This document shows, piece after piece, positions 7,583 through 14,775 of a stretch of 36,114 nt of DNA; the stretch's first letter is position 1; every line of letters begins with the position of its first letter. The notes under the pieces are model-generated. The model saw nothing but the letters and a program-made list of their open reading frames with translations. It searched no databases and had not been told where the DNA came from. The stretch is from CAYPOY01 sp964412395 (GTDB lineage: Bacteria > Chloroflexota > Anaerolineae > B4-G1): NCBI GenBank assembly GCA_964412395.1, contig CAYPOY010000007.1, positions 1 to 36,114 of the forward strand, in the 5' to 3' direction. The translations under genes were made by a program, and so were the position numbers.

Positions 7583-9004
7583 ATGCTCAAACGTGTAGGC
7601 ACCCGCCTGGGCCTGATCCTGCTGGTAGCCGACCTGGGACTCACTGCGCTGGCGCTGCGCCTGGCCAAAGTGTTGCGGCTGACGCTGCCCTTTGGCGTCT
7701 ACCTGGATGAACCATTGGCCTTCGGCCCCTGGTTCTATTTGCTGGTGCCTGTCATCTGGGCCCTGGCTTTTCTCGCCCTGCGCGTCTACGATCCAGCCCG
7801 TGCCCTGCGTTACCTGGGCGATGCGCAGGCCGTGTGGAGCGCCGTCACATGGGCAACCCTCGTCTTCGCTGGAGTCGCCTACCTCTTCTTCCGTGAGTTC
7901 TCCCGACTTCTGTTCATCTACTTTTACCTGCTTGACCTGCTCTTCTTGTTAAGCTGGCGCGCGATCCTGCAATGGCTGCTCCGACTGGGACTGGGGCACA
8001 GTCTGGGCGAGCCTCGCCGGGTGCTCATCGTCGGCGTCGGTGCGGTAGGTCAAGAACTCGGCCAGGCCACACGCGCCTATCGCTGGGCAGGTCTGGAGTT
8101 GGTGGGCTACGTGGATGACGACGAAGCCAAGCAAGGGAAAACCTACGCTGGCTGCCCAGTGTTGGGGACTCTGGAGAATATCAGGGCCATCGTCCCCCAA
8201 TACGCTATTGACGAGGTTCTCCTGACCTTGCCGCCGCGCGCACAAGAGCGAGCCAGGCAACTCGTGTTGGCCTTGCAAGAGCTGCCGGTCAGTGTGCGCA
8301 TCGTGCCCGACGTGTTCGACCTGGTCTTCATCCGGGCCTCTGTGGAGGAATTTGCTGGCATCCCGCTCATCGGCCTGCGCGAGCCGGCCATCGAAGGCCC
8401 CGACCGCGTTGTGAAGCGTCTATTCGACCTGATCATGGGTAGCCTGGCGCTGATATTGCTCTCGCCGCTGATGCTGGTGGCCGCACTGGCAGTGCGGATT
8501 GATTCGCCCGGCCGGGTCCTCCTACGCCAGCAGCGCATCGGCGAAGGGGGCCGGCCCTTCCAGATGCTCAAATTCCGTACCATGCACGTGGGGGCCGAGA
8601 CTGAAGAACAACAGTTGGCGCAAGAGACGGGTGAGGGCCCCCCCACCTTCCTCAAGCGGCCCGATGACCCTCGCATCACCCATGCAGGCCGTGTGCTGCG
8701 TCGTTTCAGCATTGACGAGTTGCCGCAGCTTTTCAACGTGCTCCAGGGTGATATGAGCCTGGTAGGGCCACGGCCCGAGCTTCCCTGGATGGTCGAAAGG
8801 TACAAGCCACAGCACCGCAAGCGCTTCGCTGTTCCCCAGGGTATGACAGGCTGGTGGCAAGTAAACGGCCGCAGCGACCGCGCCGACTATGCGCTGCGCA
8901 TGGAGGACGACCTATACTACATCCGTAACTGGTCTGTCTGGCTCGACCTGCGCATCCTGTGGATGACCGTGGGCGCAGTGCTGCGCGGTGAGGGGGCGTA
9001 CTGA
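7583..9004 (+). CDS. Polyprenyl-phosphate sugar-1-phosphate transferase (WbaP/WcaJ type)
   Basis: The 473-residue protein transfers a sugar-1-phosphate from a nucleotide sugar to undecaprenyl phosphate, the committed first step of a lipid-linked glycan at the inner membrane. It has the usual order: four or more N-terminal membrane helices (to about 135), a nucleotide-binding-like domain (about 148-260, starting RRVLIVGVGAVGQELG), a re-entrant hydrophobic helix after KRLFDL, and the catalytic part with KFRTM at 330-334, IDELPQLFNVLQGDMSLVGP from 377 and GMTGWWQVNGRS. Length and motifs are complete. Start is ATG 7583, 3 nt after the small membrane protein. The sugar specificity is unknown. Confidence 0.95.
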   Translation: MLKRVGTRLGLILLVADLGLTALALRLAKVLRLTLPFGVYLDEPLAFGPWFYLLVPVIWALAFLALRVYDPARALRYLGDAQAVWSAVTWATLVFAGVAYLFFREFSRLLFIYFYLLDLLFLLSWRAILQWLLRLGLGHSLGEPRRVLIVGVGAVGQELGQATRAYRWAGLELVGYVDDDEAKQGKTYAGCPVLGTLENIRAIVPQYAIDEVLLTLPPRAQERARQLVLALQELPVSVRIVPDVFDLVFIRASVEEFAGIPLIGLREPAIEGPDRVVKRLFDLIMGSLALILLSPLMLVAALAVRIDSPGRVLLRQQRIGEGGRPFQMLKFRTMHVGAETEEQQLAQETGEGPPTFLKRPDDPRITHAGRVLRRFSIDELPQLFNVLQGDMSLVGPRPELPWMVERYKPQHRKRFAVPQGMTGWWQVNGRSDRADYALRMEDDLYYIRNWSVWLDLRILWMTVGAVLRGEGAY

Positions 9005-9005
9005 C

Positions 9006-9035
9006 TTGGTTCATTGTTCATTGGTTCATTGTTCA
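9006..9035. repeat. 7/8-nt tandem tract (TTGGTTCA/TTGTTCA) at a gene junction
   Basis: Four units (8+7+8+7 nt) fill the whole gap between the stop at 9004 and the ATG at 9037. They leave no room for a Shine-Dalgarno sequence before the next gene. Confidence 0.85.
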
Positions 9036-9036
9036 G

Positions 9037-11214
9037 ATGGCCTCGGTCAACACTGTTCGCCCACCGAACACACGCTGGTACAATAGCTGGCGGTTCTGGC
9101 TGGGTGGGGCGGTGAGCCTGGCCCTCGTAGTCTGGGCTGTCTGGTCGTTGGACTGGCAGCAGGTCTGGCGAGCGCTGGGGGATGCCCGTCCCGGCTGGGT
9201 TGCCCTGGCTATAGTGACGGTGCTGCTCACGATTGCAGCGCGTGTGTTGCGCTGGCGAGGGCTGCTATCACCCCAACGCTTCGGCGCAGGTGCGCTGTTG
9301 ACCACGTTGCTAGCAGGGCAAGTGGTCAATTACGTAGTCCCAGCCCGGCTGGGCGACGTGGTCCGCGCTGTGGCGCTGGGGCAGGAGAGTGGGACGAGCA
9401 AGGCGCGCGTGTTGGGCACCGTTGCGCTGGAAAAGCTGTGGGACGTGGCTATGCTGTTGATGTTGGCGGCGGGACTTTCAGTTGGGCTGGTGCTGCCCGG
9501 TTGGCTAGTACTCCCCGCACGCCTGCTGGCCGCCGGTTCCGTGATAGGGCTAGCGCTGCTCCTGAGCGCACTGCTGTTTCGAAGCCATTTGTCATTTGTC
9601 ACTGGTCACTGGTCATTGTCCGTTGGCCATTGGTCATTGTCCATTGGTCATTGTCCATTGTCCATTGGTCATTGGCTATCTGCGCTCCTCGATGGGTTGG
9701 AGGGTATCATCCGTCCTCAGGCGCTGTTTTGGGGTCTGTTGGGTTCGATGGTGGTCTGGGGCATAGGTGCGGCGACGAACTACTGCGTACTGTATGCTTT
9801 CGACCTGCCCTCGAGCGCCGCTCCGGTGCTGCTGTTGCTGGCAGCATTGCAGGCCGGCGTGGCCGTTCCGTCACTGCCGGGCAGCCTGGGGATATTCGAA
9901 GGTATCTGTATCGCTGTGCTGGCGCTGTTCGGGGTCGGGCAGGAGGAGGCGTTGGCAGCCGGGCTGGTGCTCCACGCGGTGGTCTTTGCACCGCCGTTGG
10001 TGCTGGGCGGTGCGCTGATGTGGCGCGCTGGCTACGGCCAGGGTAAACAGTCGGACTTTCGAGATTCTGAGACCTCTGGGGGAGGGCTACGCAACGCGCA
10101 ACACGCAACACGCAACACACAACCTCCAACCTCCAACTTCCAACTTCCAACTTCCAACCTCCAGCCTCCAACTTCCAACCTCCAACCTCCAACTTCCAAC
10201 CTCCAATCTCCAACCTCTCTCTCCATCGTGATCCCCGTCTACAATGGCGCTGAGACATTGCCGGGGTGCCTACAGGCGCTGTTGGCCCAGACACTCCCCG
10301 CCGACCAATGCGAGGTTATCGTGGTGGACGATGGTTCCACTGACAACACGGCTGAGGTGGCACGCGGTTTTGGCGTGCGGGTCATTTCGCAGCCCAACGC
10401 TGGCCCGGCAGCAGCGCGGAATCGGGGCGCGGAAGCGGCACAGGGCGACATCCTGCTCTTCACTGACGCCGACTGCATCCCGGCCCCCGATTGGGCCTCG
10501 CGTATGGCCGCAGCCTTCACCGGGCCGGGTGGCTCGGCTGAGCTCGCCGAAGTCGTCGTCGGTGCCAAGGGTGTCTACCGCACACGGCAACAAGAGCTGG
10601 TGGCGCGCTTTGTGCAAGCCGAGTACGAGGACAGGTACGACCGTATGCGGGTTCTGGAGGCGATTGACTTTGTGGACACGTACTCGGCCGGCTACCGGCG
10701 CGACGTCTTCCTGGCGTCCGGCGGCTTTGACACCTCCTTCCCTACCGCGTCGGTGGAGGATCAGGAGTTTTCATTCCGTCTGACGGAGACTGGTCACCGG
10801 TTGGTCTTTGTGCCAGATGCACAGGTATTCCACATTCATGACCATACGCTGGGGGAGTACGCCCGTCGCAAGTTCTGGATTGGCTACTGGAAGGTGCGGG
10901 TGATGCGCGAGCACCCGGACAAGCTAGTGCGCGACTCTCATACACCGCAGGTGCTCAAGCTACAGATGGGGCTGGCGGCGCTGGGGGCGCTGCTGGCCGT
11001 GGGCGGTATCCTGAGTTGGTGGCTACAGTTGGCAGGACTGGTGGCCTGGGCTGCGCTTCTTCTCAGTGGGTTGCCCTTTCTGATCAAGCTCCTGCGACGC
11101 GACCCGGCCGTGATGCTGGTAGCGCCGCTATTGCTCTTCGTGCGCGCCTGGGCGTTAGGGCTGGGGTTCCTGGTCGGGCTGCTAACAATGAACAATGGAA
11201 CAATGAACCGATGA
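9037..11214 (+). CDS. Flippase-like (LPG synthase TM) and GT2 fusion protein
   Basis: This 725-residue membrane protein joins two normally separate proteins. Residues about 15-345 form a multi-helix lysylphosphatidylglycerol-synthase-like/UPF0104 domain (VVNYVVPARLGDVVRAVAL, VALEKLWDV, SLPGSLGIFEG). Residues about 395-620 are a GT2 glycosyltransferase: LSIVIPVYNGAE, VVDDGSTD near 429-436, GPAAARNRG, TDADC at 476-480 and VEDQEFSFRL. Two to three membrane helices close the protein. The join (about 351-393) is encoded by 18 tandem heptanucleotides, giving repeated PPTSNLQ units. A second tract (9586-9676) is translated within the membrane domain. No Shine-Dalgarno is seen; the ATG directly follows a repeat. 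The GT donor and acceptor are unknown; a glycan-lipid translocation role is inferred. Confidence 0.85.
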   Translation: MASVNTVRPPNTRWYNSWRFWLGGAVSLALVVWAVWSLDWQQVWRALGDARPGWVALAIVTVLLTIAARVLRWRGLLSPQRFGAGALLTTLLAGQVVNYVVPARLGDVVRAVALGQESGTSKARVLGTVALEKLWDVAMLLMLAAGLSVGLVLPGWLVLPARLLAAGSVIGLALLLSALLFRSHLSFVTGHWSLSVGHWSLSIGHCPLSIGHWLSALLDGLEGIIRPQALFWGLLGSMVVWGIGAATNYCVLYAFDLPSSAAPVLLLLAALQAGVAVPSLPGSLGIFEGICIAVLALFGVGQEEALAAGLVLHAVVFAPPLVLGGALMWRAGYGQGKQSDFRDSETSGGGLRNAQHATRNTQPPTSNFQLPTSNLQPPTSNLQPPTSNLQSPTSLSIVIPVYNGAETLPGCLQALLAQTLPADQCEVIVVDDGSTDNTAEVARGFGVRVISQPNAGPAAARNRGAEAAQGDILLFTDADCIPAPDWASRMAAAFTGPGGSAELAEVVVGAKGVYRTRQQELVARFVQAEYEDRYDRMRVLEAIDFVDTYSAGYRRDVFLASGGFDTSFPTASVEDQEFSFRLTETGHRLVFVPDAQVFHIHDHTLGEYARRKFWIGYWKVRVMREHPDKLVRDSHTPQVLKLQMGLAALGALLAVGGILSWWLQLAGLVAWAALLLSGLPFLIKLLRRDPAVMLVAPLLLFVRAWALGLGFLVGLLTMNNGTMNR
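9586..9676. repeat. 13-unit heptanucleotide tract in the flippase-like domain
   Basis: Exactly 13 units of 7 nt (CATTTGT, CACTGGT, CATTGTC, CATTGGT and variants). The units contain no stop codon in the sense direction and are translated as His/Trp/Ser/Leu-rich repeats such as GHWSLSIGH. CATTGGT is the reverse complement of the ACCAATG unit found at 12709-12778. Confidence 0.9.
10089..10214. repeat. 18-unit heptanucleotide tract coding an interdomain linker
   Basis: Exactly 18 units of 7 nt, beginning ACGCAAC/ACACAAC and grading into CTCCAAC/TTCCAAC. Because 7 units are 49 nt and 3 units are 21 nt, the protein shows a 7-residue period (PPTSNLQ, LPTSNFQ). It lies exactly between the membrane domain and the GT2 domain. 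Confidence 0.92.
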
Positions 11215-11299
11215 ACAATGAACAATGAACCAATGACAGGCCACAAATCCCAAACCCCAAATCTCAAATCTCATTTGTCATTTGTCATTTTATCATTTA
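11184..11299. repeat. Two adjoining 7/8-nt tracts over a gene junction
   Basis: AACAATG-type units run from 11184 to 11235 and include the last codons and TGA of the fusion gene and the ATG of the next gene. After an 8-nt gap, eight 7-nt units (CAAATCT grading into CATTTGT) run from 11244 to 11299 and encode the N-terminal KSQTPNLKSHLSFVILSF of the DUF2723 protein. Confidence 0.88.
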
Positions 11300-12723
11300 T
11301 TCCCCTGCTGGCTATCTATCTGTTGACACTGGCTCCTACGATTACCTGGGCGCATCACGGGGACGATGGCGGCGACCTGGTGACGGCCGTGGCGCGGGGC
11401 AGCATACCGCACCCTCCAGGGTTCCCCGCCTACCTGCTGCTGGGAGGGTTGTTCATCCGTCTGCCGTGGGGAGACCCAGCCTGGCGGCTGAACCTGATGT
11501 CGGCGGTGCTGGCGGCCGGGGCGGCGGGGCTGACTGCAGCGGCGATGAGTCTCCTTCCCTGTTCCGGGATCAGTCGGGAGACAGGGGGCAAGAAGCAGGA
11601 AGCAGGAAACAGGAGGCAGGCTACAGCCGAATCTGTAATCTGCAATCCGCAATCTGCAATCTGCGCGGGCCTCAGCCTCGGCCTGGCTCCACTCTTCTGG
11701 TCACAGGCCCTCATCACCGAGGTGTACGCACCGGCAGCTCTCTTCACCGCGCTGGTAGCGTATTTTGCGCTTCGGGGAGGGCCAGCCTGGGCGCTGGGGT
11801 TGACATGGGGTGTAGGGATGGGAGCCCACCCAACCCTCCTGTTCCTGGCTCCCCTGGTGGCCTGGGGAGTCTGGAAGAAACCAGGTTTTTCGGAAAAAAC
11901 CCGGTTTCTGGTTCAGGCTGGCCTCCTGGCACTCCTGGGCTGGGGGGCGATGTATGGGCCGGCACTCCTGGCGCGGAGCTGTGCGCCCTCTCCGTGGGGA
12001 GACGTGAGCACGCTTGCCGGGTGGTGGGCGCTGGTCAGCGGGCGGCTGTACCACGGGTATCTTTTCGGACTGCCACTGGCCTCCTGGCCGCAGCGTCTCC
12101 TGGCCTGGGCGGGGCTGCTGGCCCGCCAGTTCACTCCCTTCGGAGCGGCACTGGCTGGGCTGGGCTGGGTGCACCTGTGGCGAGAGCAGCGAGCGTTTGC
12201 CGTGGTCTCTGCCCTTGCCTTCGGGGCCTTCAACCTCTACGCCATCGGCTACAATACCGCCGACTCGCTGGTCTACCTGGTCCCGGCGCTGCCGCTGGCA
12301 GCCCTCTGGCTGGGGGCAGGGCTGGTGCAGGCGACCAATTGGTTGGGCCGCCAGTTGCGGTGGGGAGCGTGGGCGGTCCTGCTTTTGCCCCTGCTCCAGG
12401 CGTTGCTTTTCTGGGGGCAGACGGACCTGAGTGGGGACCAGGCGGCGATGGAGTGGGCGGAGCGGGTGCTGCAGCGGGCACCGTCCCAGGCGGTCATACT
12501 CACTGCCCAGGACGGGCACACCTTCACGCTTTGGTACGTTCACGGTGTGCTGGGCGAGCGACCGGATGTGGTGGTAATGGATCAGGACTTGTGGGCACAG
12601 AGCCCGTACCGCAAGATGGTGGCTGGAACGCTGGGGCTTGAGGCCATCGAGAGTGGCCTTTCGCCGGAGGAGGCGGCCTACCGGGCGGGACGTCCCATCA
12701 TAAGAATAAGCAGTGAAGAATGA
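11218..12723 (+). CDS. DUF2723 multi-pass membrane protein
   Basis: The 501-residue product matches the DUF2723/TMEM260-like family of membrane proteins, related in shape to GT-C glycosyltransferases. The diagnostic segment is YLLTLAPTITWAHHGDDGGD, followed by VARGSIPHPPGFPAYLLLGG, where the Asp in the first outer loop is the likely catalytic type residue. Many hydrophobic helices follow to about residue 415, then a short soluble end (ILTAQDGHTFTLWYVHGV). The start at 11218 is provided by a repeat tract, and the first 25 residues are repeat-encoded, so a downstream start cannot be ruled out. Repeat-derived insertions lie at about 124-149 and 220-231. A role as a sugar transferase using a lipid donor is inferred. 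Confidence 0.85.
   Translation: MNNEPMTGHKSQTPNLKSHLSFVILSFIPLLAIYLLTLAPTITWAHHGDDGGDLVTAVARGSIPHPPGFPAYLLLGGLFIRLPWGDPAWRLNLMSAVLAAGAAGLTAAAMSLLPCSGISRETGGKKQEAGNRRQATAESVICNPQSAICAGLSLGLAPLFWSQALITEVYAPAALFTALVAYFALRGGPAWALGLTWGVGMGAHPTLLFLAPLVAWGVWKKPGFSEKTRFLVQAGLLALLGWGAMYGPALLARSCAPSPWGDVSTLAGWWALVSGRLYHGYLFGLPLASWPQRLLAWAGLLARQFTPFGAALAGLGWVHLWREQRAFAVVSALAFGAFNLYAIGYNTADSLVYLVPALPLAALWLGAGLVQATNWLGRQLRWGAWAVLLLPLLQALLFWGQTDLSGDQAAMEWAERVLQRAPSQAVILTAQDGHTFTLWYVHGVLGERPDVVVMDQDLWAQSPYRKMVAGTLGLEAIESGLSPEEAAYRAGRPIIRISSEE
11588..11664. repeat. 11-unit heptanucleotide tract inside the DUF2723 gene
   Basis: Eleven 7-nt units: GCAAGAA/GCAGGAA/ACAGGAG type (11588-11629), then AATCTGC type (11630-11664). 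They are translated as a polar insert (KKQEAGNRRQA, then CNPQSAIC) between two hydrophobic segments, probably a loop. Confidence 0.88.
11876..11909. repeat. Palindromic repeat (AAACCAGG/CCCGGTTT) inside the DUF2723 gene
   Basis: AGAAACCAGGTTTTTC pairs with GAAAAAACCCGGTTTCT. It is translated in frame as KKPGFSEKTRFLV between two membrane segments. The same family occurs at 2413-2460. Confidence 0.75.
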
Positions 12724-12778
12724 ACAATGACCAGTGAAGAATGACCAATGAACAATGAACAAAGACCAATGAAGGATG
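12709..12778. repeat. 10-unit heptanucleotide tract over a gene junction
   Basis: Ten 7-nt units (AAGAATG, AACAATG, ACCAGTG, ACCAATG). They contain the TGA of the DUF2723 gene (12721-12723) and two in-frame ATGs for the DUF4012 gene (12748 and 12769). Confidence 0.9.
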
Positions 12779-14775
12779 AGGAAAACAGGCGCGCCAGGAT
12801 GAAGTGGGTGGGCCGGGTGCTGGTCCTTCTGGGGGTGGCGCTGTTCGCCATATGGGGCATCCGCCTGGCCCGGACGGGGCTGGCGCTCCGGGAGCACCTG
12901 GCCCAGGCACAGGCCCTGGCGGATGCACCGCAGTCTGTCAACCCAGCGGCGGCGTGCGACCTGGTGCGGGAGTTGCAGGGTGACGTAGTAACGTTGCGCC
13001 GGGAGGCGGGATTCATGGCCCAGTTGGCCCCGGTCCTGGGGTGGCTGCCAAAGGTCGGTGGGGATCTGCGGGCTGCTCCGCACCTGCTGACCGTGGCCGA
13101 CGGCCTGACCGAGGCGGGGGCATTGGCGTGTGGCGCGCTGGAGCCGGCGCTGGCTGCTTTCGGGGGAACGGGCGAGGCATCCGATGACCTCTCGCTGGAG
13201 CGTGTGGCCCGTCTCCTGGCCGAGGAGAAACCCAACCTGGAACGGGCGCTGGCGGCGGTGGAGCAGGCCCAGGAGGCCTGGGCACAGGTGGACACGGAAC
13301 GACTTTCCCCCTGGCTGGCGGGGCAAACAGCGTTGTTGGAGCAAGGATTGCCACTGTTGCGGGCCGGCCTGGCGGCGGCAACAATCGCCCCGGACCTTCT
13401 GGGTGTGGACGAGCCACGTACCTATCTGGCCCTGGTACTGAACGAGGACGAGCTGCGCCCTGGCGGTGGGTTCATCAGCGGCGTCGGCGAGGTGCGGCTG
13501 GAGGCGGGGCAGTTGGTCACCATGACCTTCCGCGACAGTTACGCCGTGGATGACTTCACCCGGCCTTATCCCGATCCTCCTGAGCCGCTGCAACACTACA
13601 TGGGGATTGACCTGTGGGTCTTCCGCGATAGCAACTGGTCACCCGACTTTCCCACAGCGGCCCGGCAGGCCATCTCTCTCTACCGTCCTGGTTATCCCGT
13701 CTCGGTGGACGGCGTGATCGCGCTGGATCAGCGGGCCGCGCAGGAGGTGGTGGGTGCCCTCGGGCCACTGGCCGTGGAAGGGGCAGATGAGCCGGTGACC
13801 GGCGACACGATCATCGCCTACATCCGCCACGCCTGGGCCCCGGAGGATGGGGATACAACCGGTGGATGGTGGGGGCAGCGCAAGTCATTTATGGGCCTGA
13901 TAGCGGAGGCGGCCTGGGCACAGGTGCAAAGTGGGCAGGTGGATTGGGTCACTCTCGCCCGGACGCTTCTGCGCCTCCTGGAGGAAAAGCACTTGCTCAT
14001 CTACCTGGAGCACCCAGGCGCAGCGGCACTGTTGGCCGAGCAGGGCTGGGATGGGGCACTGCAGCCCAGGCCTGTCCTGAGCGAAGCCGAAGGAGCCTGC
14101 CCTGAGCTTGCCGAAGGGCCAGGGGACTTCCTGATGGTATTGGACGCCAACATGGGGTATAACAAAGTCAACGCGCGGATGCAGGAGGCAATCACCTACC
14201 AGGTGGACCCGCGGCAATCACCCCCTCAAGCGGTACTCACGCTGGTCTATACCCACACCAGCACCGTGGACTGTCCTTGCCATCCGGAAGCCCGGTACGG
14301 ATCGACCTACGAGCAGATGATGGATCGCTGCTACTGGTACTACCTGCAGATCTACGTCCCGCAGGGAAGCCATTTGCTGGACGCCACCCGTATCCCCGTG
14401 CCTGGCGAGGCGCTTTTATCCGGGGAGGAGGAAGCGGGCGAAGTCACCGTCCGTGCGGCCGATGAAGGGCCATGGCTAACGCTTGCGGTGCTGGGGCTGC
14501 TCCCAACCTCGGCGACCCAGACGCGCCTCTTTACCTGGACTCTTCCGGCAGATGTGGTACAATGGCAGGGAGATGAGGGGTGGTACTCCCTGCGAGTGCA
14601 AAAACAGCCAGGCACTGCCGGTCACCCGCTGACCGTGCGGGTCCGGCTGCCGGGGGAGAGCGTGCTGCTGGACGCAACGCCGAAGCCAGCAGCAGTGAAG
14701 GAAGGATGGGTGATTTATCGGGCGGTGTTGGATCGAGATCGGAAGTTCAGACTTCATTTCAGGAGGCGACCTTGA
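12748..14775 (+). CDS. DUF4012 surface-associated protein
   Basis: The 675-residue protein belongs to DUF4012, common beside glycan loci in Chloroflexota and Actinobacteria; the function is unknown. One N-terminal membrane helix (about 18-38, KWVGRVLVLLGVALFAIWG) is followed by a helical region (60-215), then the family core: LVLNEDELRPGGGFISGVGE near 229-248, WSPDFPTAARQAISLY, and GVIALDQRAAQEVVGALG. The C-terminus is beta-rich. The ATG at 12748 is inside a repeat tract; 12769 and 12799 are in-frame alternatives, the last giving the most usual-looking N-terminus. A repeat is translated in frame at about 443-457 (VLSEAEGACPELAEG). It overlaps the next gene by 4 nt. Confidence 0.85.
   Translation: MNNEQRPMKDEENRRARMKWVGRVLVLLGVALFAIWGIRLARTGLALREHLAQAQALADAPQSVNPAAACDLVRELQGDVVTLRREAGFMAQLAPVLGWLPKVGGDLRAAPHLLTVADGLTEAGALACGALEPALAAFGGTGEASDDLSLERVARLLAEEKPNLERALAAVEQAQEAWAQVDTERLSPWLAGQTALLEQGLPLLRAGLAAATIAPDLLGVDEPRTYLALVLNEDELRPGGGFISGVGEVRLEAGQLVTMTFRDSYAVDDFTRPYPDPPEPLQHYMGIDLWVFRDSNWSPDFPTAARQAISLYRPGYPVSVDGVIALDQRAAQEVVGALGPLAVEGADEPVTGDTIIAYIRHAWAPEDGDTTGGWWGQRKSFMGLIAEAAWAQVQSGQVDWVTLARTLLRLLEEKHLLIYLEHPGAAALLAEQGWDGALQPRPVLSEAEGACPELAEGPGDFLMVLDANMGYNKVNARMQEAITYQVDPRQSPPQAVLTLVYTHTSTVDCPCHPEARYGSTYEQMMDRCYWYYLQIYVPQGSHLLDATRIPVPGEALLSGEEEAGEVTVRAADEGPWLTLAVLGLLPTSATQTRLFTWTLPADVVQWQGDEGWYSLRVQKQPGTAGHPLTVRVRLPGESVLLDATPKPAAVKEGWVIYRAVLDRDRKFRLHFRRRP
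14076..14118. repeat. Doubled CCTGAGC-CCGAAGG element in the DUF4012 gene
   Basis: CCTGAGCGAAGCCGAAGG at 14076-14093 is repeated with a changed centre as CCTGAGCTTGCCGAAGGG at 14101-14118. It is translated in frame as SEAEGACPELAEG. A single related copy follows the AOR gene at 7245. Confidence 0.8.

Noticed and set aside
10089..10214. Heptad tract as CRISPR or as sequencing error
   Set aside because: No spacers; the frame is open across the whole tract and independent tracts of the same period occur at several sites.
11701..13596. Minus-strand open frame of 631 residues
   Set aside because: Shadow of the DUF2723 and DUF4012 genes in GC-rich DNA; Arg/Pro/Gln-rich without domains, and spans two real genes and a repeat junction.
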